64,000 nt of DNA from Siphonodentalium dalli (lineage: Eukaryota > Mollusca > Scaphopoda > Gadilida > Siphonodentaliidae). The stretch covers positions 217,896,373 through 217,960,372 of the forward strand of contig CP136061.1 of the NCBI GenBank assembly GCA_032622095.1. Direction: 5' to 3'. Numbering within the stretch: position 1 is the stretch's first letter; each line of letters begins with the position of its first letter. The notes below the pieces were generated by a model, which saw only the letters and a program-made list of their open reading frames with translations, was not told where the DNA came from and did no database searches. The position numbers and the translations under genes were made by a program. This document shows, one piece after another, positions 1 through 10,914 of this stretch.

Positions 1-2415
1 TCCCATTGGTTAAAGACTTTCAAGTATGTCCGTTCAGCTCAGTGTTTTCTGATGTTCACTGCCCATTGTCTACGCATTTGGTCTTTGCAGATAATAGGGA
101 AACCATACCTGAACCATCAGTGTACATGAACCATAATAGACAATGGGACACATGTAAAATATCTGATTTTGTATCGAATATCGATGTAACTACACTACAT
201 GAGATACACAAGACGCTAGATTCCTATTCATCGAATAGTGTGACGCCAGTTCAAATTAATACGATTGTTAAATCTGTTACCGGTGTGTTTATTAAATCAG
301 CCGAGCATTCATTCGGCACACGCACGCCCCCTCCACGTAAAACTAAGAACTCGCATACAGCAAACAAGCCATGGTTCAATAAAGCATGTCGAGACGCACG
401 CCGAGCTTATCGTAAAGCGATACGTGAATATAAATCGCGACGAGATACTCCCACTGAAATAGAAATGAAACGAACCTCGCGTGCTTATAAACAGCAAATG
501 GACAAAGCTATAAATCATCACCGCGAGGCAATATCTCGAGATATGGCGGAAATGAAACGTTTTAATTCTCGAGAATTCTGGAGAAGATTTAAAGATTTTA
601 CACCACAACGGCGTCTGAATATAAATTTGACCACTCTCGAAAATTATTTCCGCCGCATTAATGCTATTACTTACGAAGATGACGTTGCTCTAGATATATA
701 TATTGGTCAGAATTCGAATCTGAATCCAAACACAGACCTGAATAAAGGCATTACCCGCGAAGAAATAAGCCACGCCATTAAAAGCTTAAAAAATGGGAAA
801 TCCTCAGGTCATGATGGTATAATGAATGAGTATATAAAATGTACTTCTGAAATGATGATGGAACTTTATTACAAGATTTTGAATGTAATTCTTGATTCTG
901 GTGTAATACCAGAAGATTGGGTACTGGGATCGATTATTCCCTTATACAAGAACAAGGGCGAATCTACTGCATGATCCTAGTAATTACAGGCCAATCACGA
1001 TTCTCAGTTGTCTCGGTAAAGTCTTTACAAAATTTTTGTCAAACCGTTTAAGTATATACACCGAGGAACATAGTACTATTTCCGAGAACCAAGCGGGATT
1101 TAGAAAAGATCATTCCACTGTGGATAATATTTTCATATTACACCTTCTTTCTGAGATTAGCAGGAAATTAAACAAGAAACTCATATGCGCCTTCATCGAC
1201 TTCAAAAAGGCATTTGACATGGTATGGAGGCAAGGATTATGGTATAAGTTGATTAAATCTGGAATTAATGGAAAATTTTGAAAATAGTTCAAAATATGTA
1301 CCAACACATTATGTCTTGCGTTCAGTTAAATGGCAACCGTTCTGAATATTTCCCATGTTTATCTGGTGTTAGACAAGGAGAAAAATCTATCACCTCTCCT
1401 CTTCTCGTTATACCTCAATGATATGGAATGTTACTTGTCCAAACAAAATGTGATCGGCTTACGTAAAGTTAACAGTGAAATTGAGAACAGGCTGGGCTGT
1501 TACCTGAAAATATTCTTAATATTATACGCTGATAATACTGTAATCATGGCCGAGACACCAAAGGCACTACAAAAACAATTAAATGAATTTGAAAAATACT
1601 GCAACAAGTGGAAGTTGACGGTTAATACTGATAAGACTAAAATTCTGAATCTGTCGAAAAGTAGCCTCCCAAAGAAAACGAAATTCATATTTAAAGGGAG
1701 TAAGATTGATATTGTCAAACAGTTTAACTACCTAGGTATAAGTTTCTGCAAATCTGGCTCATTCAACCCAACTAAAAAGATATTAACGGACAAGGCCACG
1801 CGAGCCATGTATTCCATTATAGGTAAGTCACGGAAACATTGTTTATCCATCAGTAATCAGCTCGACCTATTTGATACATACGTGACACCCATTCTCCTTT
1901 ATGGCTGTGAGGTATGGGGGTTCGATAATAATGACATACTCGAGAGCGTACAAAGAAAATTCATAAAACATATTCTTGGACTGAGACCGTCGACCCCAAA
2001 TTTTATGATATATGGTGAAAGTGGCAAACTACCACTTGAAATAATGATTAAAGTCAGAATGGTTAAATATTGGTGCAAGGTTGTCAATAGTAGCGCTGAT
2101 CGATTTCCCAAAGTTCTACTGAAATTGGCACAATCCATATCTGACGACCCCAATTTTCAAGATAGCAGTTTCCCCTGGCTAAACCGAATACAGGGGTTAT
2201 ACCAGATGATTTTAATCAGCCACACATTTGGTGCTCAGGACGTGTAACCGACGTTAACCAATTAGTCTTATACGTGAAATGCGGTCTAATAGCAGAATTC
2301 AGAGATACATGGGAGAGAGATATCCACAATAGCAGTCGGGGTAGAATTTACCGAATATTTAAACACAGTATATCCTTTGAAAGTTATCTCGACATCCTGA
2401 ATCACACCAATATAA
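1..2415 (+). pseudogene. Degenerate non-LTR retrotransposon ORF (LINE copy 1), 5' end outside window
   Basis: This is the remains of a LINE polyprotein with the end of an endonuclease domain and a reverse transcriptase. The first open piece (6-974) begins with a stretch like the C-terminal SDH region of APE endonucleases (FSDVHCPLS), followed by a basic linker and the start of the RT domain. Reading continues in other frames. From about 973 it has SNYRPITIL and then DFKKAFDMVW (to 1281). From 1330 it has LSPLLFSLYLND and the catalytic loop at 1525-1536. Frame breaks lie near 970, 1278, 1370 and 2247. The catalytic YADD is YADN here (Asn codon 1534-1536), so the copy could not make an active RT even without frameshifts. 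The coding trail runs to 2415, where another element interrupts it, and resumes at 4220. Clade not assigned. Confidence 0.9.
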
Positions 2416-2866
2416 GGTTACACTGGTGTAAATAAGGTTCGGAGAGACCTCTAGCGGATGCGGGAGGAATATATAGGAGAGAATAAAATAGACACTGGGC
2501 CCTGATTGGTCAATAGCCTTGTGTGCTTTTTGCATAAAAAAATCATCACACCTCTTCCCTATGATTTCCCATAGGTAAGATAGCCATTGGCACAGGAATT
2601 AACCCTTTGTAGTGAAGTTTGAATTTGTTGGTGTGGTCTAAAATATGACAGTATTTTTTTATGCGGATCTGACACTAGTTACGAAAACACAAGATTTAAA
2701 GGCGAATTCCCTGCTAGACAGATATGATTTTTTTGTGTAAAAAGTTTCCCCAAATGTCAATTTTTCAGATTAAAAAAAAAAATTGGACCCATGGTTCATA
2801 TAGCCAACAGCATACGCTAAAACGTTAGCACTGAGGCCTATGGAAAACATTTACACCAGTGTAACC
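2416..2866 (+). repeat. Left 451-bp terminal unit of the composite element
   Basis: It is bounded by the 17-bp inverted repeat GGTTACACTGGTGTAAA. The inner part of that repeat, TTACAC-NN-GTGTAA, is itself a near palindrome. It differs from the right unit at only a few positions, for example near 2513 and 2724, and in an A-run. No ORF of note. Confidence 0.9.
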
Positions 2867-3768
2867 TAAAGGGAAAAATGAACTTTTTGGCATTTTTGAT
2901 TCCTGGGAGTCACTTTAAAGTATTTTAATGCATTTTTCACAGCCTGGTGTTTCAGTCCAATGAATCTCCCATGCATGGTGTGGCTATTCTTGCTGCTGAT
3001 GTCTTCTTTCACTTCCATCGGTCAAAAAAATGGTATGATTTTTCATAAAAAATGCCAATTTTTCAAGGTATTTTCAAAAAAATTCAAGGTGGTAATTGTC
3101 ACATGATAATGCAAATTACCCATTACATGAGCATGTCAATGACACACATACCAATTGTTATAAGAAGCTAATCTAACAAGTATTTTGGATTTTATAGCCA
3201 GTGATATACAGATATATATAATAAAAGTGTCTCATTTTCACTGGTGGGTATGGCCATTTGAAGGTTAATAGCACTAAAACTTGGACACATTTAAGAAAAT
3301 GCTTCAGCATTTCAAAGAGAGCATATCTTTGTTCAACTAATTCAATATACACCCACATCCAGTTATCTTGGATCACCCTTGCAGACCTGAAAATGTCATA
3401 TTTTAGTCTTCCATGTGCTGATAAAGTCATGTGCTTGATGCTCAGCTGATCAGATCTGGACTCAATGACCTCACATCACCAGAAGTTCTATCATGGAAAG
3501 GATCTTGTACAGTCTTCCATAGCTGATCCAAGTTTGCAACACCAGACCCCAAAAACTGTGTGAAAATGGGGCCTGAATATGACTTGTGGTGGAAAAGTGT
3601 GCTTTTTTGATGAATAATGTGTTACAGAGAGTGGGGTTAAATTGTGTGTGATAAATAAAGAACCACAGAAGTGATATTATTTTTGAACACATTTTTTTCA
3701 TTCATGGGCAATTCTGAAAAAATGTAGGGTGTTACAATTATTCCGCGAAAAAGCGGGCTATCGCTTTA
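2867..3768. other. Spacer of the composite element, no gene recognised
   Basis: This is 902 bp of AT-rich DNA between the two 451-bp units. It begins TAAAG and ends CTTTA, a 5-bp inversion. The longest open frames are short, under 90 codons, and resemble nothing I recognise. No transposase motif, no obvious purine tract before the right unit. Confidence 0.6.
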
Positions 3769-4219
3769 GGTTACACTGGTGTAAATAAGGTTCGGAGAGA
3801 CCTCTAGCGGATGCGGGAGGAATATATAGGAGAGAATAAAATAGACACTGGGCCCTGATTGGTCAATAGCGTTGTGTGCTTTTTGCATAAAAAAATCATC
3901 ACACCTCTTCCCTATGATTTCCCATAGGTAAGATAGCCATTGGCACAGGAATTAACCCTTTGTAGTGAAGTTTGAATTTGTTGGTGTGGTCTAAAATATG
4001 ACAGTATTTTTTTATGCGGATCTGACACTAGTTACGAAAACACAAGATTTAAAGGCGAATTCCCTGCTAGACAGATAAGATTTTTTTGTGTAAAAAGTTT
4101 CCCCAAATGTCAATTTTTCAGATTAAAAAAAAAAATTGGACCCATGGTTCATATAGCCAACAGCATACGCTAAAACGTTAGCACTGAGGCCTATGGAAAA
4201 CATTTACACCAGTGTAACC
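3769..4219 (+). repeat. Right 451-bp terminal unit of the composite element
   Basis: Direct copy of 2416-2866, about 99 percent identical by eye. Its last 27 bases supply the apparent start codon (4193) of the long open frame that runs through LINE copy 1 debris into LINE copy 2. That start is therefore an accident of insertion. Confidence 0.9.
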
Positions 4220-4505
4220 ATAAGTTTATTGTGTAAATTCCGTACGAGTAACCATAAACTACCAATCGAGACAGGGCGGTGGAATGGCTCTGATCGCCGT
4301 GACCGGATTTGCCCATTATGTGACTCTGGGGAAGTAGGAGACGAATTCCACTACGTTTTTAGCTGCACAGATCTAACAATTCATCGGAATCGCTTGTTAT
4401 TCCAACTCATGGGAAGACCAACAAATACCATAGTGATGAGCGAACTCATGAATGAACAAAATCCGAAGGGTCTCCGCAAATTATGCGATTTCAGAGGGAC
4501 TGCTG
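4220..4505 (+). pseudogene. C-terminal remnant of LINE copy 1 ORF
   Basis: This continues the LINE copy 1 reading after the composite insert. It encodes a stretch with CPLC, GDEFHYVF and a following Cys, the Cys/His-rich tail typical of many LINE polyproteins. The frame happens to be open into the next element. The 3' limit, where the 5' end of LINE copy 2 begins, is only approximate; I judged it from the loss of LINE-tail similarity after LRKLCDF. Confidence 0.75.
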
Positions 4506-4591
4506 GGAAGAGGAGTAAAACACACCAGGGTATACACTTTCACATTATCACGCAAGTCAGCTGTGGGTTTTTCCACGCTATACTTGTTGTG

Positions 4592-7500
4592 ATGTGGAAG
4601 TTTGTACTATGTCTGTTGATTCCATTCGCCATCGCTCACTATTTGATAAGGAAGAACACTGAGATCCCAACCAACTATCAACAAGTAGCGTCACTATTAC
4701 AGCAAAGACTGAGGTCTTCTGGGAGCTCGCCCATAACGTTGCCCATAAAATCTGGCAGTAACACACCCATCATCCTCTTACTGCTTGTGCTAGCAGGAGA
4801 TATCGAGAAAAATCCTGGTCCCACCAAGAAGGATGCAAATATCTTCCCATGCGGTTTCTGTGATGACGCCACCAACTGGACAAATGGAGGAGCATGCTGC
4901 GACAAATGTAGTATATGGTACCATAAGTCCTGCCTTGAAATGTGTACCCGAGAAATCAGCAACCTAAAAAACGTGTCATGGCTGTGCTGTCGATGCGACA
5001 ACATAAACGTATCATCATTCACCTTCCACAGTTATGAGGTCAACTGCTCAAACTATTATGACCCATTGGACCAATCCAACATAACACTGAATACGACGCT
5101 AAACAGCACCACATTCAGCCCTCTTAAGGCAAGCAGTCCGCGGGACATACCAAGCCCAAACATACATGCCTCGGACCACGGATCCATGTCATCAAACATC
5201 TGCAACCCGAAACCGAAAGAAAACCTAAGAGTAATGACTATCAACTGCCAAAGTATCAATGGGAAAACATCAGAATTCCACGCCCTTCTAAATTACATCA
5301 AACCTGATGTCATATGCGGTTGTGAATCTTGGTTAAGGGGGATAAAACCTGGACAAAACCCAACCCAGAACTCAACAAAATCCTGTGAAGTGTTTCCACC
5401 TGGATATGAGGTATACCGAAATGATAGAGACTCACTAGGCGGGGGTGTCTTCATATTAGTCAACAAAGAGCTGATCTCAGAAGAAAGGGCTGAGTACGTT
5501 ACAGAATGCGAGCTGGAATGGGTGAAGGTGAAGCTAATCAACAGCAAAGATTTACTGATTGGTTCTTTCTATATGCCACATAGAAATGAGAGTGACCTGA
5601 AGCTACTTGACGACTCTCTACAGAAAATACGGCAAACAAGCCAACAAAACATCTTTCTGACGGGTGACTTCAACTGCCCTGGGATAAATTGGGATTCCCT
5701 TACCATCGACAAGGATGCGCCAGATAAAGCCATACACCAGAAGCTAGTAGACATCACCGACCGACTGACGCAAGTACAAAGGAAACCCACTAGAGGAGAC
5801 AATTTACTTGATCTAGTATTTACATCAAACGCCTCATTGATAAAAAACACCACAAACATCCCAGGACTATCAGACCATGACATCATTATTACAGACATGG
5901 AGACGAAACCACACTACGCTCCGAAATGTAAACGTCGACGCTTCAACTTCAAAAAGGCAGAATGGGACCTAATTCAAGCAGACATCAGACAAGCCGATAT
6001 TGACATGTTGCGCAGCGTGATAGCAGGTGAACAAGACACTGATAACATGTGGACAAAATTCAGAGATGCTGTAACCAAATCCATGGAGAAGCATATACCA
6101 TCGTCAGTGGTCAGGACAAATCACAACCCACCATGGATCAATAGATCAATCCATAAGATGCTGAGGAAGAAGAAGAGGCTATACAAACAAGCGAGAAAGA
6201 AAAACGACTGGAAAAACTATCGCCATTACCAGAAGGAGTGTCAAAGATCCATAAGGAAATCAGAGTGGACATATATAAACAACAACATCAAAGAAGGCTT
6301 TGACAAAAATAATTCTAAACCCTTCTGGAGCTACATCAAATCAAAGAGAAATGACTCAATCGGAGTGGCGCCCCTTAAGATGGATGGGAACATCACACCA
6401 GACCCACAGGAAAAAGCAGAAATATTGCTGAAACAATTCAAATCCGTATTCACCATCGATGACCCTAAACGACAGCCGCCGAAACTGGACGACCTCCACC
6501 TACCTTCGATACCAGACCTAGAAATAGCAGTCGAAGGAGTCGAAAAGTTGCTGCGAAAACAGAATGTTCACAAAGCACCAGGACCGGACAACATCCCAAA
6601 CATGGTGCTTAAAGAATGTGCAAGGGATATAGCACCACCACTCACCAGGATCTTCAAGCAGTCTATAAAAACGGGGACACTACCATCAGACTGGAAGAGT
6701 GCAAATATATCGGCCATATACAAGAAAGGAGACAAGCATGCTGCCGAGAACTACAGACCGGTATCTTTAACATCTGTTCCATGTAAAATACTCGAACATA
6801 TCGTATGTAGACATGTCCTCAACCATCTAGAGCAGCACGAGATCCTCACATCGTTGAACCATGGTTTTCGGCGCGGTTTTTCATGCGAGACACAACTGGC
6901 CGTCACCACACATGACCTACTCCAATCATTTGACAATCGGCGACAAGTGGACATTGCCATCCTCGATTTCTCAAAGGCATTTGACACCGTGCCTCACCGG
7001 AGATTACTACAAAAATTGGAAAACTACGGGATCAGAGGACCACTACTGAGATGGATGACATCATTCCTCGTAAACAGAAAAATGCGCGTAGTAGTAGATG
7101 GGAAAACATCAAGAGAGGAAACAGTAGACTCCGGGGTACCACAGGGGACTGTACTCGGTCCATTATTATTTCTATGTCACATTAACGACCTCCCAAACAA
7201 GATCCAATCGAAGGTGCGTCTATTTGCTGACGACTGTCTCCTGTATCGAGAAATCGACAACTTTGAGGACCACCTAGCCATGCAGGAAGATCTCTCCATC
7301 CTGGATGAATGGGCCGACACATGGGGAATGAAATTTAACACCAAAAAATGCTTCATAATGTCATCCCGGAAAATCACCGACTATTACTACAGACTGAAAG
7401 GAGATATACTTAAGGAAGTACAAGAACACCCGTACCTTGGCCTAATTATAAGCAACACCATGACATGGGACGCCCACATTAGAAATGTTTCCAGGAAAGC

Positions 7501-8086
7501 AGCATGCACTCTTGGCTTCCTGCGAAGAAACATACGACACTGCTCAGAGGACTGCAGAAAAATGGGCTACATATCGCTGGTCAGATCCATCATGGACTAC
7601 GCAGACACCATCTGGGACCCCTACCAACAAAACCACATCGACAAGCTGGAAAGAATCCAGCGTAGAGCAGCCCGGTTCATCAAAAGAGACTACAAAAGCA
7701 AAGAAGACGGATACATGACCAAGATCCTCCACGAGCTAGATCTACCAACACTGAAGAAACGGCGAAAAATAAACCGACTGGGATTCATGAGTAAGGTGGT
7801 GGGCGGATTGGTCCCGGCTATACCCCCTAATCAATACTTTACACCCGAAACAAGGCGTCTTAGATCGCAAAGCAAAATTCTGACAGGCTACGTCACCAGC
7901 CAAATTCCTCGACACCTAATAAGAAACAACAGTCAGTGCTACGAGGCAATACCATACGTGTCAGCTCAGTTCGCTAATTCCATATTTGTTAGAACTATAT
8001 GCGACTGGAATCAGCTGGAGGAATCCTTAATACTACAACAACAGCCTGTGGATTCCTTCAAGAGTGCGCTGAAGGAAAATATCTGA
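4592..8086 (+). CDS. LINE polyprotein: 2A-like leader, PHD finger, APE endonuclease, reverse transcriptase
   Basis: The proposed start is the ATG at 4592 (MWKFVLCLL), giving 1164 residues; the open frame extends back to 4193 only through unrelated elements. Numbering below counts from 4193. A hydrophobic leader at 134-152 and a second hydrophobic run at 196-202 precede a 2A-type motif, GDIEKNPGP, ending at 210. A PHD-like zinc finger at 220-268 has CGFC, CCDKC, WYHKSC and CCRC. The APE-type endonuclease spans about 345-565 (INCQSIN, GDFN, SDHD). RT motifs are NYRPVSLTS near 853, DFSKAFDTVPH at 925, GVPQGTVLGPLLF near 981 and the active site FADD at 1011-1014. All catalytic signatures I can recognise are intact. 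It would nick target DNA and reverse-transcribe its own RNA. Assignment to a CR1-like clade rests on PHD plus RT motif style and is not proven. Confidence 0.92.
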   Translation: MWKFVLCLLIPFAIAHYLIRKNTEIPTNYQQVASLLQQRLRSSGSSPITLPIKSGSNTPIILLLLVLAGDIEKNPGPTKKDANIFPCGFCDDATNWTNGGACCDKCSIWYHKSCLEMCTREISNLKNVSWLCCRCDNINVSSFTFHSYEVNCSNYYDPLDQSNITLNTTLNSTTFSPLKASSPRDIPSPNIHASDHGSMSSNICNPKPKENLRVMTINCQSINGKTSEFHALLNYIKPDVICGCESWLRGIKPGQNPTQNSTKSCEVFPPGYEVYRNDRDSLGGGVFILVNKELISEERAEYVTECELEWVKVKLINSKDLLIGSFYMPHRNESDLKLLDDSLQKIRQTSQQNIFLTGDFNCPGINWDSLTIDKDAPDKAIHQKLVDITDRLTQVQRKPTRGDNLLDLVFTSNASLIKNTTNIPGLSDHDIIITDMETKPHYAPKCKRRRFNFKKAEWDLIQADIRQADIDMLRSVIAGEQDTDNMWTKFRDAVTKSMEKHIPSSVVRTNHNPPWINRSIHKMLRKKKRLYKQARKKNDWKNYRHYQKECQRSIRKSEWTYINNNIKEGFDKNNSKPFWSYIKSKRNDSIGVAPLKMDGNITPDPQEKAEILLKQFKSVFTIDDPKRQPPKLDDLHLPSIPDLEIAVEGVEKLLRKQNVHKAPGPDNIPNMVLKECARDIAPPLTRIFKQSIKTGTLPSDWKSANISAIYKKGDKHAAENYRPVSLTSVPCKILEHIVCRHVLNHLEQHEILTSLNHGFRRGFSCETQLAVTTHDLLQSFDNRRQVDIAILDFSKAFDTVPHRRLLQKLENYGIRGPLLRWMTSFLVNRKMRVVVDGKTSREETVDSGVPQGTVLGPLLFLCHINDLPNKIQSKVRLFADDCLLYREIDNFEDHLAMQEDLSILDEWADTWGMKFNTKKCFIMSSRKITDYYYRLKGDILKEVQEHPYLGLIISNTMTWDAHIRNVSRKAACTLGFLRRNIRHCSEDCRKMGYISLVRSIMDYADTIWDPYQQNHIDKLERIQRRAARFIKRDYKSKEDGYMTKILHELDLPTLKKRRKINRLGFMSKVVGGLVPAIPPNQYFTPETRRLRSQSKILTGYVTSQIPRHLIRNNSQCYEAIPYVSAQFANSIFVRTICDWNQLEESLILQQQPVDSFKSALKENI
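4763..4822 (+). other. 2A-like ribosome-skipping peptide coding site
   Basis: The codons spell LLLLVLAGDIEKNPGP; the core D-I-E-K-N-P-G-P is encoded at 4799-4822. This matches the published 2A consensus D-V/I-E-x-N-P-G-P, at which ribosomes skip the Gly-Pro bond. 2A sequences are known near the N termini of APE-type LINEs in several invertebrates. Here the skip would release a 76-residue leader from the PHD-EN-RT protein. Confidence 0.88.
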
Positions 8087-8599
8087 GACTCTCTCGACCG
8101 CTGCGAAATTACCAGAATTGGGATCTGCAGCGGAAACCATTCAGATTCAGATCAAGTTAGTAAACCGCAAAATTTCTGACATTCAGTGAATAAGCACTTA
8201 AGTTAACTTAGATTTATTTCAGAGTTGTTGTTGCTGCTGTTGTTGATATTATTATTACTATTAGTAGGGTTCTTTATGATACTATCGTTTGTGCTAATCA
8301 AATCACCGATTAAGATCCCAAGCATAAGGACTTATGGATAAATGATTTGAAGTTAATATATATAGACTCGTGGCAGTATACAAGAAGATATATACATAAT
8401 TATGTTAAATTATTTATACACATCTGCGGATGCATGTTTGTTTATATTGAATGTATTTGACGTTATAACACTTATATATAGTCACGAAAATTGTTCACCG
8501 GAAGTCCACATGCTATTGTATATAATGTACATATTGTAAATGTGTTTTCTCCATACCATTATTATAAGGTGATGAGAATAAAGAATTGAATTGAATTGA

Positions 8600-8704
8600 C
8601 CTTAGTGGGGTGTCAGGTTGGAAATTTCCAACACTTCAACGGGAAAGCTTCAGGCCAGTGACGTCATTCTACATGCTATGGTTTTCATGTACAGACTTCA
8701 AAAT
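8600..8704 (-). repeat. Fragment shared (inverted) with 52635-52745
   Basis: The segment around GGAAATTTCCAACACTT and CTTCAGGCCAGTG is the reverse complement of 52635-52745. In both places it directly adjoins half of a TTAA family A element, in the same relative order. This suggests it is an internal part of a longer variant of that family. Confidence 0.6.
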
Positions 8705-8963
8705 CGCCAGCGTGTGGTTGTTTAGCTAACGAACAATAGTCGTTACTGTTAACAGAGACCAGATTTGTTATTGTGTAATTTTGTCACAAATAAACGTTAA
8801 TTAGACTCATTATCGCTTATAACTATGTAATAAAACAATACAAACAATAAAACTGTGACATTTGACGTTCGAATCATAGCTATGGGAACACCCTATTGAT
8901 ATAAATAGCTATGTGGTATCGCCTGAATGTTTTGTTCTAAAAATAGAACAATTAACGGTCCCA
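8705..8963 (-). mobile_element. TTAA family A element, partial, inverted
   Basis: This is the internal part of the family described at 15380-15891. It runs from the GTTCGTTAGCTGAACAA-like block to the block around TTTTTAGAACAG, reversed. Neither long terminal repeat is present. Confidence 0.7.
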
Positions 8964-9994
8964 CAAGGGTCAGATGCACGTTTGGCCAAACTTTCCTGGT
9001 ATTTCTGAATGGATTTTCTCAAAATCTGTCAGGAATTTAGTTGTGAAATTTGGTACAAGCGATTATTATAATACAATATTTAAGAACCACCGAACAATTG
9101 TTTATTATAATCTCATTTACTTCACTTTTATGACATGGAAAATATTAAAAATTTCACCGTTTTGAGGTACCAAGAACTTCTGTAAATTATATTTTTTCAA
9201 AAGTGCAGATCATATATCCATATCATATCTGAAGATCATGAGAGGAGACTTAATTTTTCTTGATTCCTGAAATGTTATGATTATTTTCACTCAGAAAGAC
9301 AACTACCCACAAATAATTGTCTATATTTGAGAATATTCATGTCATTCATGTTGTTCAATGAAAAATTGGGCTGAGATGAGTTCTGGGTTATGACTTCATA
9401 ACCAAGTTAAAGCTGACCACTATATCTCTTAACACTGTGGCCTGATTTCTGTTTATTGCTCCCTGCTTGGGTGGACCACACTGCATATCAACAGTTGTTT
9501 TCATTGGGCTGGAATATTTGTGACCGCTTTATTCTTCATTATAATATACGGGGGTATGGCACTATATTATGCAATTAAAAATCTAACCCCACGTAATGCT
9601 ACAAATGAAGCCTCCTCTCACGGAGCCAAGACAATAAGCTGTTTGAAGATAAAAGTGTTGTGTGAAATTATTAATTATTCTAGCAGAAACTGTTCTTGGT
9701 ACCGAAAGGGACAACAAAGAAAATAGTATTTTTCAACCTCATAATTGTATTATAATCCAATGATTTTGTCACCTCCTAATAATTGCTCAGATTCTGCAAA
9801 CAATGAAGATGACGATATGTGAATTCAAGATTTTTCGCCAGATAGATCGAGAGAATTACTTTGTTGAAATTCCCTTGCCATATTTGGCTGTATTTATACA
9901 AAACGTGCATCTCCATCTTAATCAGCTCATTTTAAAATACAATATTCGGACTAAAATCAAAATACAATATTCGGACTAAAATCAATAATCATTG
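8964..9994. other. Gene-less AT-rich stretch with a 25-bp direct repeat
   Basis: No coding similarity recognised. Two tandem copies of a 25-bp unit containing ACAATATTCGGACTAAAATC lie at 9934-9983. The longest open frames are 60-70 codons and have no features. Confidence 0.5.
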
Positions 9995-10914
9995 ATAGAT
10001 TCGTCTCGGGTTGCCTATAAGCTCCTGGCCGTTAACAATACCTGTTGGATCATCAATACACATCATTGCCACTCATGCAAGCTCATGTTATTGTTATATT
10101 ATTAAAACCTTGCATGGGTGGTGTATCTACTTGGTGTTCATGACCAACGCACCTATTTAAAATGACTTCGTATCGTCCCTTTACCTATGCGATTTTAGTG
10201 CATTTATATTGGAAATCCTGACATACGTTTGGGCGGTATCTGACACTCGATTGCCAAGAATAAATTCGATTTGCACCAATACAAATCAACTACGAGAAAC
10301 AAAGTTGTTACCAAATTAAAACAAAAGTATCGAAAATCGTTCAGATAGTGTTCTTGTGATTTGTTTTGCTATCAGCTTATCAGCCTACTATATATCTATC
10401 ACTTTCCCTTTTACTATTAACAGTTAGTGTTCTGGGCGTAACTGTCGGCCAAATTTTGCCACATCAGATAAGATAAATGTACACTGGCACTTTGACATAC
10501 GTTATGCTCACGTTATTTTCATCAAACATATACGTGTGACATATGTAGGTTATGTCATATTTATAAATGTATTCCTTTGTCATGGTCTTCATTGCGTTTA
10601 CAATTAACATAATATTTATGTTATTAACATTGGGGGCAGGAACCACAACCGAACACACGCATGAGACATGGTATGTTGTGTAGATTTATCCATATCCCTT
10701 GAACTCATCTCCCGATTATATAGAACCATTCTTATTTGACCAAGACACTTTACGAGATCATATATGCTGCTTGAGAGAATTTAAATGTCAAAGAGCTTGT
10801 TACAGAAATCCACTATATACTTGTGACATGTGTAGATGATGGCATATAATTATACCTATTTATATATCGTTCTCATTATGATCTGCAAGATTTCTGGACT
10901 GATTAAGCTCCTTC

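Larger units (their letters stand above)
2416..4219. mobile_element. Composite element with two 451-bp direct terminal repeats, inserted in LINE copy 1
   Basis: Two nearly identical 451-bp segments (2416-2866 and 3769-4219) in direct orientation flank a 902-bp spacer. Each segment starts GGTTACACTGGTGTAAA and ends with its exact inverted complement. The outer ends are flanked by ATAA (2412-2415 and 4220-4223). Removing the insert plus one ATAA restores an in-frame LINE reading (HTN-I-SLLCKFRTSN), so the whole 1804 bp entered as one unit. The inner junctions (TAAAG after the left copy, CTTTA before the right) do not form a target duplication for either 451-bp unit alone. It could be a composite DNA transposon of two MITEs, or a small LTR-type element. 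The 17-bp inverted ends argue for the former. I saw no clear primer-binding site or polypurine tract. Confidence 0.85.
4506..8599 (+). mobile_element. CR1-like non-LTR retrotransposon, apparently full-length coding (LINE copy 2)
   Basis: The element has an intact polyprotein ORF, about 0.5 kb of 3' untranslated sequence, an AATAAA at 8577-8582 and a short pentameric 3' tail, AATTG repeated about three times (8583-8599), as seen at CR1/L2-type ends. The 5' limit is estimated from where LINE copy 1 coding similarity stops. I could not define a target duplication. The unbroken ORF and clean tail suggest a young insertion, possibly still competent. Confidence 0.85.

Noticed and set aside
2416-4219. 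Calling the composite element an LTR retrotransposon
   Set aside because: Direct repeats and a 4-bp duplication fit. However, no TG...CA ends, primer-binding site, polypurine tract or gag/pol sequence is visible, and the 17-bp inverted ends fit a DNA element better. Kept as an alternative only.
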